DNA of 64,000 bases, from NCBI GenBank assembly GCA_016183815.1, contig JACPDW010000006.1, positions 1-64,000 of the forward strand, written 5' to 3'. The position numbers and the translations under genes are program-made. The notes below the pieces were generated by a model. The model worked only from the letters and a program-made list of their open reading frames with translations, was not told where the DNA came from and did no database searches. Of this stretch, positions 55,827-64,000 are shown in pieces. Source of the stretch: Flavobacteriia bacterium (GTDB taxonomy: Bacteria > Bacteroidota > Bacteroidia > Flavobacteriales_D > Crocinitomicaceae). Within the stretch, counting starts at the first letter, position 1. Each line of letters opens with the position of its first letter.

Positions 55827-58800
55827 TTATTTTATGACTTCAAAACTTTTAACAATTGTTTGTTCACCAATCAACTGTAAAAAGTATTTTCCATTTGACA
55901 AATGAGAAACATCAATTGTACTGATATTATTAGAAGAGAAAACTTTTCTTCCTAAATTATCTAAAACAATTATATAGTTTATTTTCATATTATCTGATAC
56001 TGTTACATTTATAAAATCAATACTTGGATTAGGGTAAATTGATACATAATTTGAAATATTTTCATGAATTCCCCCACAAATATCGACATATAAAACCAAG
56101 CTATCACTTGACGAACAATTATTTGCATCAGTACCTGTTACATGTACAGTTATATATTCATTAAATGGTACTCCTATCTCCGATCCATAAATTAATACAT
56201 CGTTGATAATGTTGTAATCCCAGTTATAAGAAACTGCCCCAGTTGCAGAAAAAGTAACTTGATCAATATCACAAATTGTCATATCAGTACCAGCATCAAC
56301 ATTTGGCAAACTATTTACTGTTACTTCCACTTCATCAGTTGATTGACATGAATTTACATCAACTATTGAAGCGGTATAAGTTTGAGTAACTGAAGGAGTG
56401 AATTCTTCTCCATTAATTACACCATTGTTCCAAGTAATGTTACCAGTTCCTGTTGCTGTTAAAGTAACACTTGATCCAAAACAAATAGCAACATTGCTAC
56501 CTGCATCAATTGTTGGTAAAGAATTAACAGTAACTAAAACATCATCAGAAGCTGAACAACCATTTGCATCATTTATTGTTGCAGAATAAGTTTGGGTTAT
56601 AGATGGCATAAATGCCACCCCATCTTGCACTCCATTGTTCCATGATACAGTTCCTGTTCCATTTGCAGTTAATGTTACATCTTGACCTAAACAGATACTT
56701 ACATCTGTTCCAGCATCAACAGTTGGATTTGATAACACATTTACTGATATAGGTAATGAAGTTGAACTACAGTTTCCAGCACTAACTGTTACATAATATA
56801 CCCCTGTTGTGTTTACATTAATACTTGCAGTTGATAATCCATTTGACCAAGTAATGCCAGAAGTAACATTTGATATTAAATTAACGCTTTGTCCTGAACA
56901 AAATTCAGTTGGTCCATCAGCAACTACAACTGGTGTAGCTGGAGCTCCAGGGTCTGAAATTGAAATAGATAATAGGTTAGATGAACAAGCTTGTTCAAAA
57001 ACCACTGAATAAGAACCAGCTGTTAAATTTGAAATCAATTGAGGTAATTGGATGTTATTTATAGAGCCATTACTAGTTCCTGACCAAGTTAAAGAGCCAT
57101 TACCAGAAGTACCAGAAATGAGTATTGATGCATCAGAACCTCCACATGAACTTGGACTATTTTGTGAACTTAAATTAATTATTGGAGAAACAAGTTCATT
57201 TATATTAAGCATATTTGAAATACTACTACAACCATTTTCAGTTAATGTAGCATAATATGTACCTTCTGCTGAAACAACTATTGAATTTCCATTTTCACCA
57301 TTTGACCAAATTAAGTTACCGCTTATATTTGAACTTAAAATAGTACTAGTACCAGGACATAAATCTAATCCATTGGAACTAGAGATAATTGGTGCAGTAG
57401 GAGCTCCTGGGTCTGTTAATGTCGTAGTTTCAGTTGATGACATACATCCATTAAAATCAACAACATGAACATAATACACTCCAGCACCAACATTATCAAT
57501 ACTCAATGGTAAGGTTCCTAAATCATTACCTGTTTCTGTACCTGAATAATACATATACACTTCACCTGTTCCGTTTACAATTATTGAACCATCATTGGTC
57601 CCACAAGCACTTGGATTTTGATTACTTAATGAGATTTGAGGTAAATTATTTACCGTAACTATTACTTCATCAGATACTTCACATCCATTTGAAGCTGTTG
57701 TTGTTACTGTATAAGTTTGAGTAACTGAAGGAGTAAATGTCATTCCATCTTGTACTCCATTGTTCCAAGAAAAAACACCAGTTCCATTTGCAGATAATGT
57801 TACATTATTACCAAAACAAACAGAAAGATCATTACCAGCATCAACAGTTGGATTTGATAAAACATTTACTGTAATTGGTAATGAGGTTGAACTGCAATTT
57901 CCAGCACTAACTGATACATAATAAACTCCAGAAGAGTTTACATTAATACTAGCTGATGATAAACCATTTGACCATGTGATTCCATTGGTTACATCAGAAG
58001 TTAAATTCACACTTCCGCCTTCACAAAAAGTTAGAGGACCATCTGCAACGATATTTGGCATTGATGGAGCCCCAGGATCTGAAATAGAAACTGAAATAGT
58101 GTTAGAAATACAAGCTTGTTCAAAAACCACCGCATAAGAACCAGCACTTAAATTACTAATAGTTTGAGGTAAAGAAACGTTATTTAAAACGCCATTAGAT
58201 GAACCACTCCAACTTAAATTACCCATACCTGAAGAACCAATAATTTCAATTGTTGCATCTGAACCTCCACATGAACTTGGACTATTTTGTGCATTTAATG
58301 TAATCATAGGAGCAGAAAGTTGGGTTATTTCAATTGTATTTGATGAGCTACTACATCCATTTTCTGTCAATGTTGCGTAATAAGAACCAAATCCATTTGA
58401 ATTAACATTAATTGAAGTGCCTGTTTCTCCATTAGACCAAATTATGTTTCCTCCGACATTAGATGATAAAATGGTACTAGACCCTGGACATAATTCTGTT
58501 CCATTTGAGCTAGATATAATTGGTGCAGCAGGAGCTCCAGGTTCAGTTAATGTTGTGGTTTCTATTGAAGACATACAACCATTTTGATCGAATACATGAA
58601 TCATATATACACCAGAACCTAAATCACTAATATTAAGTGGTAAATTCCCAGTTTGAGTACCAAAAGCAGCACCTGAATAATGTAAAGAAACAGATCCAGT
58701 TCCATTAACGGTAATCATTCCATTGTTAAATCCACAAGCTGAAGGATTTTGAGAAATTAAGGTAATTTGTGGTAAATCATTTACTGTAATTAAAACTTCA

Positions 58801-61800
58801 TCTGAAGATGAACAACCGTTTATATCAGTAATTGTAGCAGTATAAGTTTGAGTTACAGAAGGTGTAAACGATACTCCATCTTGAATTCCATTGTCCCAAG
58901 TAATAGTTCCAGTTCCACTTGCAGATAAGCTAGTGCTTTCACCTAAACAAATACTAAGATCAGAACCTGCATTTACAAAAGGTAAAGAATTAACAGTAAC
59001 TATAACCTCATCAGATGAAGAACAACCGTTTATATCAGTAATTGTAGCAGTATAAGTTTGAGTTACAGAAGGTGTAAACGATACTCCATCTTGAATTGCA
59101 TTGTCCCAAGTTATAGTTCCAGTTCCACTTGCAGATAAGCTAGTACTTTCACCTAAACAAATACTAACATCATTACCCGCGTTAATAGAAGGTATAGAAT
59201 TAACAGTTACAGTAATTTCATCATAATTAGTACATCCATTTACTCCTAAACCAGTAACCATAAATGTAGATGTATTAGTAATCGTGAAAGGTACACCATC
59301 CAATACACCGTTATCCCAGGTATAAGTTAATGCTCCATTTCCTGATAATGTTATTTCTGATGATCCACAAACATTAAAGTCTGAACCTGCATTTACATTT
59401 GGTAAAGATTTAACCGTAACAAATAAAGAATCTTTATTAACACAATTGTTAGCATCGGTAGCAGTAGCTACATAATATTGACTATTAGTAGGAACAAATA
59501 TCACACCATCAATCACTCCATTATTCCATGAAATAGTAGAAGTTGAAGTGGCATTTAAACTTAAACCATTTCCTTGACAAGCTGCAGTATCTATACCCGC
59601 TTCAATATTTGGTAAACTTAAAACATTAACGACAACATCATCTGAAGAAATACAACCATTTAAATCAGTAGCAGTAGCAGTATATGTTAATGTTGAACCA
59701 GGACTAAAAGAAACTCCGTCAGTAACTCCATTATTCCAAACCACTGTACCACTTGTTAAAGCTGTAAGAGTAACTTGGTTACCTAAACAAACATTTTCAT
59801 CGATTCCTGCATTAATCATAGGTAACATATTAACTGTAACCAACACATCTTCTGTAGCTGTACATCCATTTAAATCAGTTACGGTAGCCGTATAAGTTTG
59901 TGTATTTAATGGAATAAAAGGAGTAGAATTAGTAATTCCGTTACTCCATGAAATTGTTCCTGAACCACTTGCAGTTAGTGTAACGCTTGTTCCTGAACAA
60001 ACAGTAATATCATCAGATGCAGTAATAGTTGGAGGAGTAGAATTAATTGAAACAACAATATCATCAGTTGCTGAACAACCATTGGCTCCATAACCAGTAA
60101 CATTAAAAGTTGTTGTAGAAGTAATATTAAATGGAACACCATCAATTACACCATTATCCCAAGTATAACTTACTCCACCTGTTGGATTAAATAAAAACAT
60201 TCCAGCTTGACAAAGTAAAGTATCATTTCCTGCAAATACATTTGGTGTAGGATCTACAATTACACTAGAAGAAACTCTTTGACTTGTTCCACAAAGACCT
60301 AAATCTTCTTGAACCCAAAAAGTTACATTTGAAGTTAAAGGTGGTGTTGAATAAGTTGTTCCAGTAAAAAATGGTAAAGTTGCAAATTCAGAATCATACC
60401 AATAAATTGACGAACCTGAATATTGAGGATTAGCAGAAAGTGTTGCACTTGTTCCGCTACATATTACTTCATTGTTAACGGTTAAATCAACAATTGGATT
60501 TGGACATGCACTTAAATCACAAAAAGAAGTATGAGATCCTAAGTTCGTAATATCATCATTTGGCATAATAATCCATTCAGACGTAATTTCATCTATACCA
60601 GAGGAGATATTCCAATCGGGATTTGGTGTACAAACACTTGATTTTCTTTTTAAAGTATGATTGATTGCTCCATTAACATCACCAGCAACAGACCAAGAAG
60701 TACCAGGATTTATACCTTCAATTCCTACCCTATCAATAACTGTTGAAGCATTCAACAATTGTAACGCATCATTCCCATTAAAAGATGTAACACCTCCACT
60801 AATCAAATCTGCTTGAGCTAATATGGATGCATTAGCTGATGTATTAGCTACGATGTAAACGTCATAAGGTGCTAAATTACCAGAAAGATTTAAAGTAGAA
60901 TTTGCTGTTGCTGAACCATTTGAAAACAATTTAATCGAATAAGTTGATAAATCTATAGTATTGTTAGTAGGGTTATAAATCTCAATGTATTTATTATTAC
61001 TTGAACCTTCACCGTATTCAGAAATAAAAGCATCAGAAGAAGAAACAACTGAATTATCTGAAATTGCAATTCCTATAGCAGCAACATATTGATCTCCAAA
61101 TCCTAAAGGATTAAATTGAAAATCAACTCTATTCATTGCGATAGGTTGAGGACTAATTGAATTTGTTTTGGTGTAATTCAAATTTGTATATCCTAAAAAA
61201 GTATTTAAATCATATGTTAATACACAAGCCAAATATCTTGTATTATTAGTTAAAACCAATCCACCTAAATCAGCATAAACAGTAGTAGATTGAGCTTCTG
61301 ATGTGAAATCATAGTTAACACTATGAAAACCAGTAATATTATATGAACTTAAATTAGTGTAATTTGGGTCGTTCATGTCCGTAAACACATCATTCCATTC
61401 GTAAATATCTATAGCAAAGGTTTGTCCCATTAAAGTACTTCCATTATTTGTTTGAGCACTAAAGTAAATTCCATCCAATTCCAAAGAACCTGTTGGTGGA
61501 GTTTTATAGAGCATACATGAACTAAACTCTGAAGTCATAGAAGATGGTTTGTAAAAATTTACTGGAGTTGGTTTGTTTTGAGCATCTAATTGTGCATAAG
61601 AAACAATACCATTGGTAAGATAAAAATCAAGAAATGATAAATTATCTGATGGATATTCTTCAGTCTCATCAGCAGTTAAACTATAAGAAAGAGTATAAGT
61701 TCCTGAAAGATAAGTAGTTTGTGAAAATATCGGAAAAGAGACTGTTCCAACATTCCCATTCAAAACACTTCCAATATTAACTGATTCATTATATAGTACA

Positions 61801-62492
61801 TTTCCTCCATAAGTTATTTGACATGTAGCAATTACATTGTTTTGAATTTGTGATCCATCATTTGAGTATTCAAAAGAAGGAGTAAATCCGTTCATTTCAA
61901 CATTTCTGTTTGTTATAGGGGAAGGAATAAATGAACCATTCTCTGTAATTGACATATTATTATTGTAATATGGACTTCCAATAAAAACATTTACTGTATT
62001 AGAAAGATTCATTTCATTAGCAATCAAATTCCCATCTGTATTACTAATTAGAATTACAGGTATATATACATTAATACCATCTACTCCTGATCCAATATTA
62101 AGAGATACATCATCTCTATTAATAATTACAACGCCAATTGCACCAGCACTTTGTGCATTAAGAGCTTTTGTTCCAAATTCGCATGTATTTCTATATATAA
62201 CTGCAATTTTTCCTGTAAGATCATTAATTAAAGTATTACATCCTTCACGAGAAATTGGATTTCCTTGTGCATTTGTACCAGATGATCCATCTTCAACAAA
62301 CATCAACTCACCTGTAATAGCATTCATTGGATTTGTTAAATCACCTACTCCCCAGCCGTCTGCTGAGCTAGCATAACTCAAAGAATATTGATTTGCAATA
62401 GAAATAGGTGAAGTAACTTCAAAAATTACTTGTGCTTTTACAAAAGTGATACAAGTAACAAAACAACATAAAAGTAAATTTATCTTTTTCAT
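55827..62492 (-). CDS. Giant T9SS-exported adhesin with PA, lamin-tail and Ig-like repeats
   Basis: A 2,221-residue surface protein. Order: signal peptide (1-20); a protease-associated-like domain (about 30-170; GKIAVIYRNTCEFGTKALN, SAGAIGVVIINRD); a middle beta region; a lamin-tail domain (about 490-620; YGEGSSNNKYIEIYNPTNN); and one Ig-like module. Then come eleven roughly 70-residue modules of the type AGxDxxxCxG ... NGCxSxDEVxVTVNSLP. Among them are two copies of a block of four other modules that hold NPSACG, PSSCGG and SDPGAP motifs. The C-terminus is a type A sorting domain (VSIYPNPSIDFINVTV, NGKYFLQLIG). Probably an adhesin; the PA domain has no protease partner in the chain. Confidence 0.93.
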   Translation of the reverse strand: MKKINLLLCCFVTCITFVKAQVIFEVTSPISIANQYSLSYASSADGWGVGDLTNPMNAITGELMFVEDGSSGTNAQGNPISREGCNTLINDLTGKIAVIYRNTCEFGTKALNAQSAGAIGVVIINRDDVSLNIGSGVDGINVYIPVILISNTDGNLIANEMNLSNTVNVFIGSPYYNNNMSITENGSFIPSPITNRNVEMNGFTPSFEYSNDGSQIQNNVIATCQITYGGNVLYNESVNIGSVLNGNVGTVSFPIFSQTTYLSGTYTLSYSLTADETEEYPSDNLSFLDFYLTNGIVSYAQLDAQNKPTPVNFYKPSSMTSEFSSCMLYKTPPTGSLELDGIYFSAQTNNGSTLMGQTFAIDIYEWNDVFTDMNDPNYTNLSSYNITGFHSVNYDFTSEAQSTTVYADLGGLVLTNNTRYLACVLTYDLNTFLGYTNLNYTKTNSISPQPIAMNRVDFQFNPLGFGDQYVAAIGIAISDNSVVSSSDAFISEYGEGSSNNKYIEIYNPTNNTIDLSTYSIKLFSNGSATANSTLNLSGNLAPYDVYIVANTSANASILAQADLISGGVTSFNGNDALQLLNASTVIDRVGIEGINPGTSWSVAGDVNGAINHTLKRKSSVCTPNPDWNISSGIDEITSEWIIMPNDDITNLGSHTSFCDLSACPNPIVDLTVNNEVICSGTSATLSANPQYSGSSIYWYDSEFATLPFFTGTTYSTPPLTSNVTFWVQEDLGLCGTSQRVSSSVIVDPTPNVFAGNDTLLCQAGMFLFNPTGGVSYTWDNGVIDGVPFNITSTTTFNVTGYGANGCSATDDIVVSINSTPPTITASDDITVCSGTSVTLTASGSGTISWSNGITNSTPFIPLNTQTYTATVTDLNGCTATEDVLVTVNMLPMINAGIDENVCLGNQVTLTALTSGTVVWNNGVTDGVSFSPGSTLTYTATATDLNGCISSDDVVVNVLSLPNIEAGIDTAACQGNGLSLNATSTSTISWNNGVIDGVIFVPTNSQYYVATATDANNCVNKDSLFVTVKSLPNVNAGSDFNVCGSSEITLSGNGALTYTWDNGVLDGVPFTITNTSTFMVTGLGVNGCTNYDEITVTVNSIPSINAGNDVSICLGESTSLSASGTGTITWDNAIQDGVSFTPSVTQTYTATITDINGCSSSDEVIVTVNSLPFVNAGSDLSICLGESTSLSASGTGTITWDNGIQDGVSFTPSVTQTYTATITDINGCSSSDEVLITVNDLPQITLISQNPSACGFNNGMITVNGTGSVSLHYSGAAFGTQTGNLPLNISDLGSGVYMIHVFDQNGCMSSIETTTLTEPGAPAAPIISSSNGTELCPGSSTILSSNVGGNIIWSNGETGTSINVNSNGFGSYYATLTENGCSSSSNTIEITQLSAPMITLNAQNSPSSCGGSDATIEIIGSSGMGNLSWSGSSNGVLNNVSLPQTISNLSAGSYAVVFEQACISNTISVSISDPGAPSMPNIVADGPLTFCEGGSVNLTSDVTNGITWSNGLSSASINVNSSGVYYVSVSAGNCSSTSLPITVNVLSNPTVDAGNDLSVCFGNNVTLSANGTGVFSWNNGVQDGMTFTPSVTQTYTVTTTASNGCEVSDEVIVTVNNLPQISLSNQNPSACGTNDGSIIVNGTGEVYMYYSGTETGNDLGTLPLSIDNVGAGVYYVHVVDFNGCMSSTETTTLTDPGAPTAPIISSSNGLDLCPGTSTILSSNISGNLIWSNGENGNSIVVSAEGTYYATLTENGCSSISNMLNINELVSPIINLSSQNSPSSCGGSDASILISGTSGNGSLTWSGTSNGSINNIQLPQLISNLTAGSYSVVFEQACSSNLLSISISDPGAPATPVVVADGPTEFCSGQSVNLISNVTSGITWSNGLSTASINVNTTGVYYVTVSAGNCSSTSLPISVNVLSNPTVDAGTDVSICLGQDVTLTANGTGTVSWNNGVQDGVAFMPSITQTYSATINDANGCSASDDVLVTVNSLPTIDAGSNVAICFGSSVTLTATGTGNITWNNGVINGEEFTPSVTQTYTASIVDVNSCQSTDEVEVTVNSLPNVDAGTDMTICDIDQVTFSATGAVSYNWDYNIINDVLIYGSEIGVPFNEYITVHVTGTDANNCSSSDSLVLYVDICGGIHENISNYVSIYPNPSIDFINVTVSDNMKINYIIVLDNLGRKVFSSNNISTIDVSHLSNGKYFLQLIGEQTIVKSFEVIK
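56515..58770. repeat. Two-copy 1.13-kb higher-order repeat inside the adhesin gene
   Basis: Five consecutive modules (about 375 residues) occur twice, at 57641-58770 and 56515-57640. Each copy runs from the QISL/QITL...NPSACG module, through SSSNG...CPG, QNSPSSCGG and VADGP modules, to one TVDAG module. The copies have diverged but keep module order. Confidence 0.85.
58811..59172. repeat. Near-identical 210-bp tandem repeat in the adhesin gene
   Basis: Sequence from 58811 recurs from 59021, a 210-bp (70-residue) period. Over about 150 nt I count only about three mismatches (for example 58889/59099), far fewer than between other modules. This points to recent duplication or conversion. Confidence 0.85.
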
Positions 62493-62507
62493 AGAATTTT
62501 TTTTTTA

Positions 62508-62515
62508 CAAATTTA
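62508..62515 (-). promoter_or_regulatory. -7 element before the adhesin gene
   Basis: Minus-strand TAAATTTG, a full TAnnTTTG match, 15 nt before the ATG at 62492. Confidence 0.5.
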
Positions 62516-62622
62516 AAATTTAATTTAGATATTTTTAAAAAACATATTGAAAAATTGTAAATTCGTTATCATATTTTAAATATTCGTAAATTTTACTTTT
62601 AATTTTATAAAAATTTAAAAAT

Positions 62623-63561
62623 TTACTTCCACTTAAGTCCTTGATAAATATCATTTTCTTTACATTTTTTTAACAAACGTTCATTAAACTCAAAATTTTT
62701 TAATCCATTCCATAATGGTGCTATTAATAAATTGGGAGGAGACTCACTAATAAACCGTTCAATAATTATATCTGGTCTTAAAAACTGAATAAACTCGGTT
62801 AAAAATGATAAGTATTCATTCACATCAAATAATTTAAAAAAACTTGGGTCTTCTTTGAATTGATGAGCCATTAAACTATGTTTAACTATTTGTAAATGAT
62901 GAATTTTTAATGTTTTTATAGGTAATTGCGACAATTGTAGTGCATGACTTAACAATTCATCTTTACTTTCTTGTGGTAAACCTAAGATTATATGTGCACC
63001 CAAATAAATGCCCCTGTTTTTTGACATTTCAAATGCATTTATTGTATCTTCAAAAGTATGACATCGATTAATTAATTCTAAAGTTCTATTTAAGGTGCTT
63101 TCTACTCCAAATTCAAGAGAAATATAATATTTTTTTGATAATTCTTCTAAAAAATTTAACAAATGTGTTGAAATACAATCAGGTCGTGTACCAATTACCA
63201 ATCCGATTACTTCAGGGTGAGAAAGTGCTTCTAAATAATGTTTTTTAATTTCTTCGATTTCACCATACGTATTGGTATAAGATTGAAAATAGGCAAAATA
63301 TTTTTGTGTTTTGTATTTTAGTGAGAAAAAAGAAATTCCCTCATTTAATTGTTGTGTAACCGATTTACTAGGTTTACAATAATCAGGACTAAAGGTGTGG
63401 ATATTACAATAAGTACAAGCTCCATAAGCTTTCGTACCATCTCTATTGGGACAAGATAGACCTAGATTAATAGAGATTTTTTGAATTCTTTCTCCAAATT
63501 TTTCTCTTATATATGAAGAGTAATCATTGTATGGTTTTGATGTTGACAGTTTCAATCCCAA
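62623..63561 (-). CDS. TIGR01212-family radical SAM protein (YhcC-like)
   Basis: A 312-residue radical SAM protein. The N-terminus has YSSYIREKFGERIQKISI, then cysteines in LSCPNRDG and GACTYCNIHTFSP that bind the 4Fe-4S cluster, FQSYTNTYG, GLVIGTRPDCIS, and LEFGVESTLNRTL. This is the TIGR01212/YhcC family, whose substrate is not established. The start is TTG at 63561, or TTG 63555; no ATG precedes the cluster motif. It overlaps the end of the upstream PAS gene by 10 nt. Confidence 0.9.
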   Translation of the reverse strand: MGLKLSTSKPYNDYSSYIREKFGERIQKISINLGLSCPNRDGTKAYGACTYCNIHTFSPDYCKPSKSVTQQLNEGISFFSLKYKTQKYFAYFQSYTNTYGEIEEIKKHYLEALSHPEVIGLVIGTRPDCISTHLLNFLEELSKKYYISLEFGVESTLNRTLELINRCHTFEDTINAFEMSKNRGIYLGAHIILGLPQESKDELLSHALQLSQLPIKTLKIHHLQIVKHSLMAHQFKEDPSFFKLFDVNEYLSFLTEFIQFLRPDIIIERFISESPPNLLIAPLWNGLKNFEFNERLLKKCKENDIYQGLKWK

Positions 63562-64000
63562 TCCAATAAACGTTTTTGACCTTCTAATTTTTGAATTTCA
63601 GTAACATCTTGAGACATTTCAATTACACCTTTGTAATTTTTATTTTTGTCTCTTACAGCGAAATAACGAATATGAATCATTTTGTCCTTAAACGGAATCC
63701 AAAATTCAGCTACATCTTTTGTGCCTGCTCTAAATTCTTCTACAATTCTTAGCACCATGTGAACACTTTTTGGAGGGTGACAAAATTTCACTTCACGACC
63801 TATAATACCTTTACTTCTTGGAAAAACACGATCCTCTCCCCTATTGTAGAATATTACTTTATCGTTTTCATCTACATAAGTGATATCAATTGGTAAAAAT
63901 CTTAATAATAGGTTGACTTGTTCTGGAGTCATATACCCTTCGTCATAATGAAATGAGTTTGTTGTATCGAACGAAAGCGAACGGTCTTTAAAATCTTGAC
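63552..64000 (-). CDS. PAS-domain protein (DUF438-type C-terminus), partial
   Basis: The C-terminal part of a larger gene: the frame stays open to the window edge, so the ATG at 63932 (YMTPEQVNLLL) is probably internal. The visible part is a PAS fold (LPIDITYVDENDKVIFYN, FCHPPKSVHMVLRIVEEF, VAEFWIPFKDKMIHIRYFAV) ending in the usual GVIEMSQDVTEIQKLEG. This matches the PAS domain found C-terminal to hemerythrin/DUF438 modules, which probably sense redox or small ligands. The N-terminal domains lie outside the window. Confidence 0.82.
   Translation of the reverse strand, partial: QDFKDRSLSFDTTNSFHYDEGYMTPEQVNLLLRFLPIDITYVDENDKVIFYNRGEDRVFPRSKGIIGREVKFCHPPKSVHMVLRIVEEFRAGTKDVAEFWIPFKDKMIHIRYFAVRDKNKNYKGVIEMSQDVTEIQKLEGQKRLLDWD

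Noticed and set aside
55827-62492. Peptidase function for the giant protein because of its PA domain
   Set aside because: No serine, metallo or cysteine protease motif is seen in the chain; PA domains also occur in non-enzymatic secreted proteins.

Overview
The window is AT-rich (roughly 70% A+T by eye) and dense with genes. It reads as chromosome from a member of the Bacteroidota, most likely the order Flavobacteriales. The evidence is T9SS-type C-terminal sorting domains, the Bacteroidota -7 promoter element TAnnTTTG just ahead of many genes, almost no Shine-Dalgarno sequences, and families typical of the phylum (DUF4268, DUF5723, DUF6089, DUF2490, VTC plus DUF4956, a roughly 1,100-residue SecA). 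I would not name a genus from this.

Layout. 1-8365: thiolase, two uncharacterised genes, a secreted rhodanese, gyrB, der and a secreted alpha/beta hydrolase. 8351-12910 (minus): a packed ridA plus glycosyltransferase operon. 12998-17230 (plus): a TrpG/PabA-type amidotransferase, then an NfeD / flotillin / NhaC antiporter operon. 17342-23289 (plus): an overlapping operon built around a VTC-type polyphosphate polymerase and its DUF4956 membrane partner, running on into an orphan ABC ATPase, a BrkB-like membrane protein and lhgO. 23333-28318: a T9SS protein, a PpiD-like chaperone, a possible small RNA with a clear terminator, and mnmA.

28634-35117 is an accessory island: a type IIG restriction-modification enzyme, an OLD-like ATPase/TOPRIM nuclease, and a multiply broken DUF1016 nuclease gene. 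The decay touches the next locus, because rlmN (35118-36155) carries an in-frame TGA. secA, a possible toxin-like secreted protein, a DnaJ/TerB protein and htpG follow. 43753-46466 is a second accessory stretch: an AAA_14/DUF4143 ATPase behind four 23-bp tandem repeats, then a MazEF-like and a HicBA toxin-antitoxin pair lying between two near-identical 36-bp direct repeats. It stops just short of rnpB, the RNase P RNA gene at 46544-46949.

47001-64000: arginine decarboxylase, meaB, bestrophin, a DUF5723/lipoprotein pair, a DUF6089 barrel, a 2,221-residue T9SS-exported repeat adhesin, a TIGR01212 radical SAM protein, and a PAS-domain gene that runs off the right edge.

The most interesting items are the VTC-centred envelope operon, the restriction/nuclease island with its decaying neighbours, the repeat-bounded toxin-antitoxin cassette, the glycosyltransferase fused to an eroded phosphoglycosyl-transferase tail, and the structured leader or small RNA before mnmA. 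I saw no tRNA, rRNA, CRISPR array, transposase or prophage gene.
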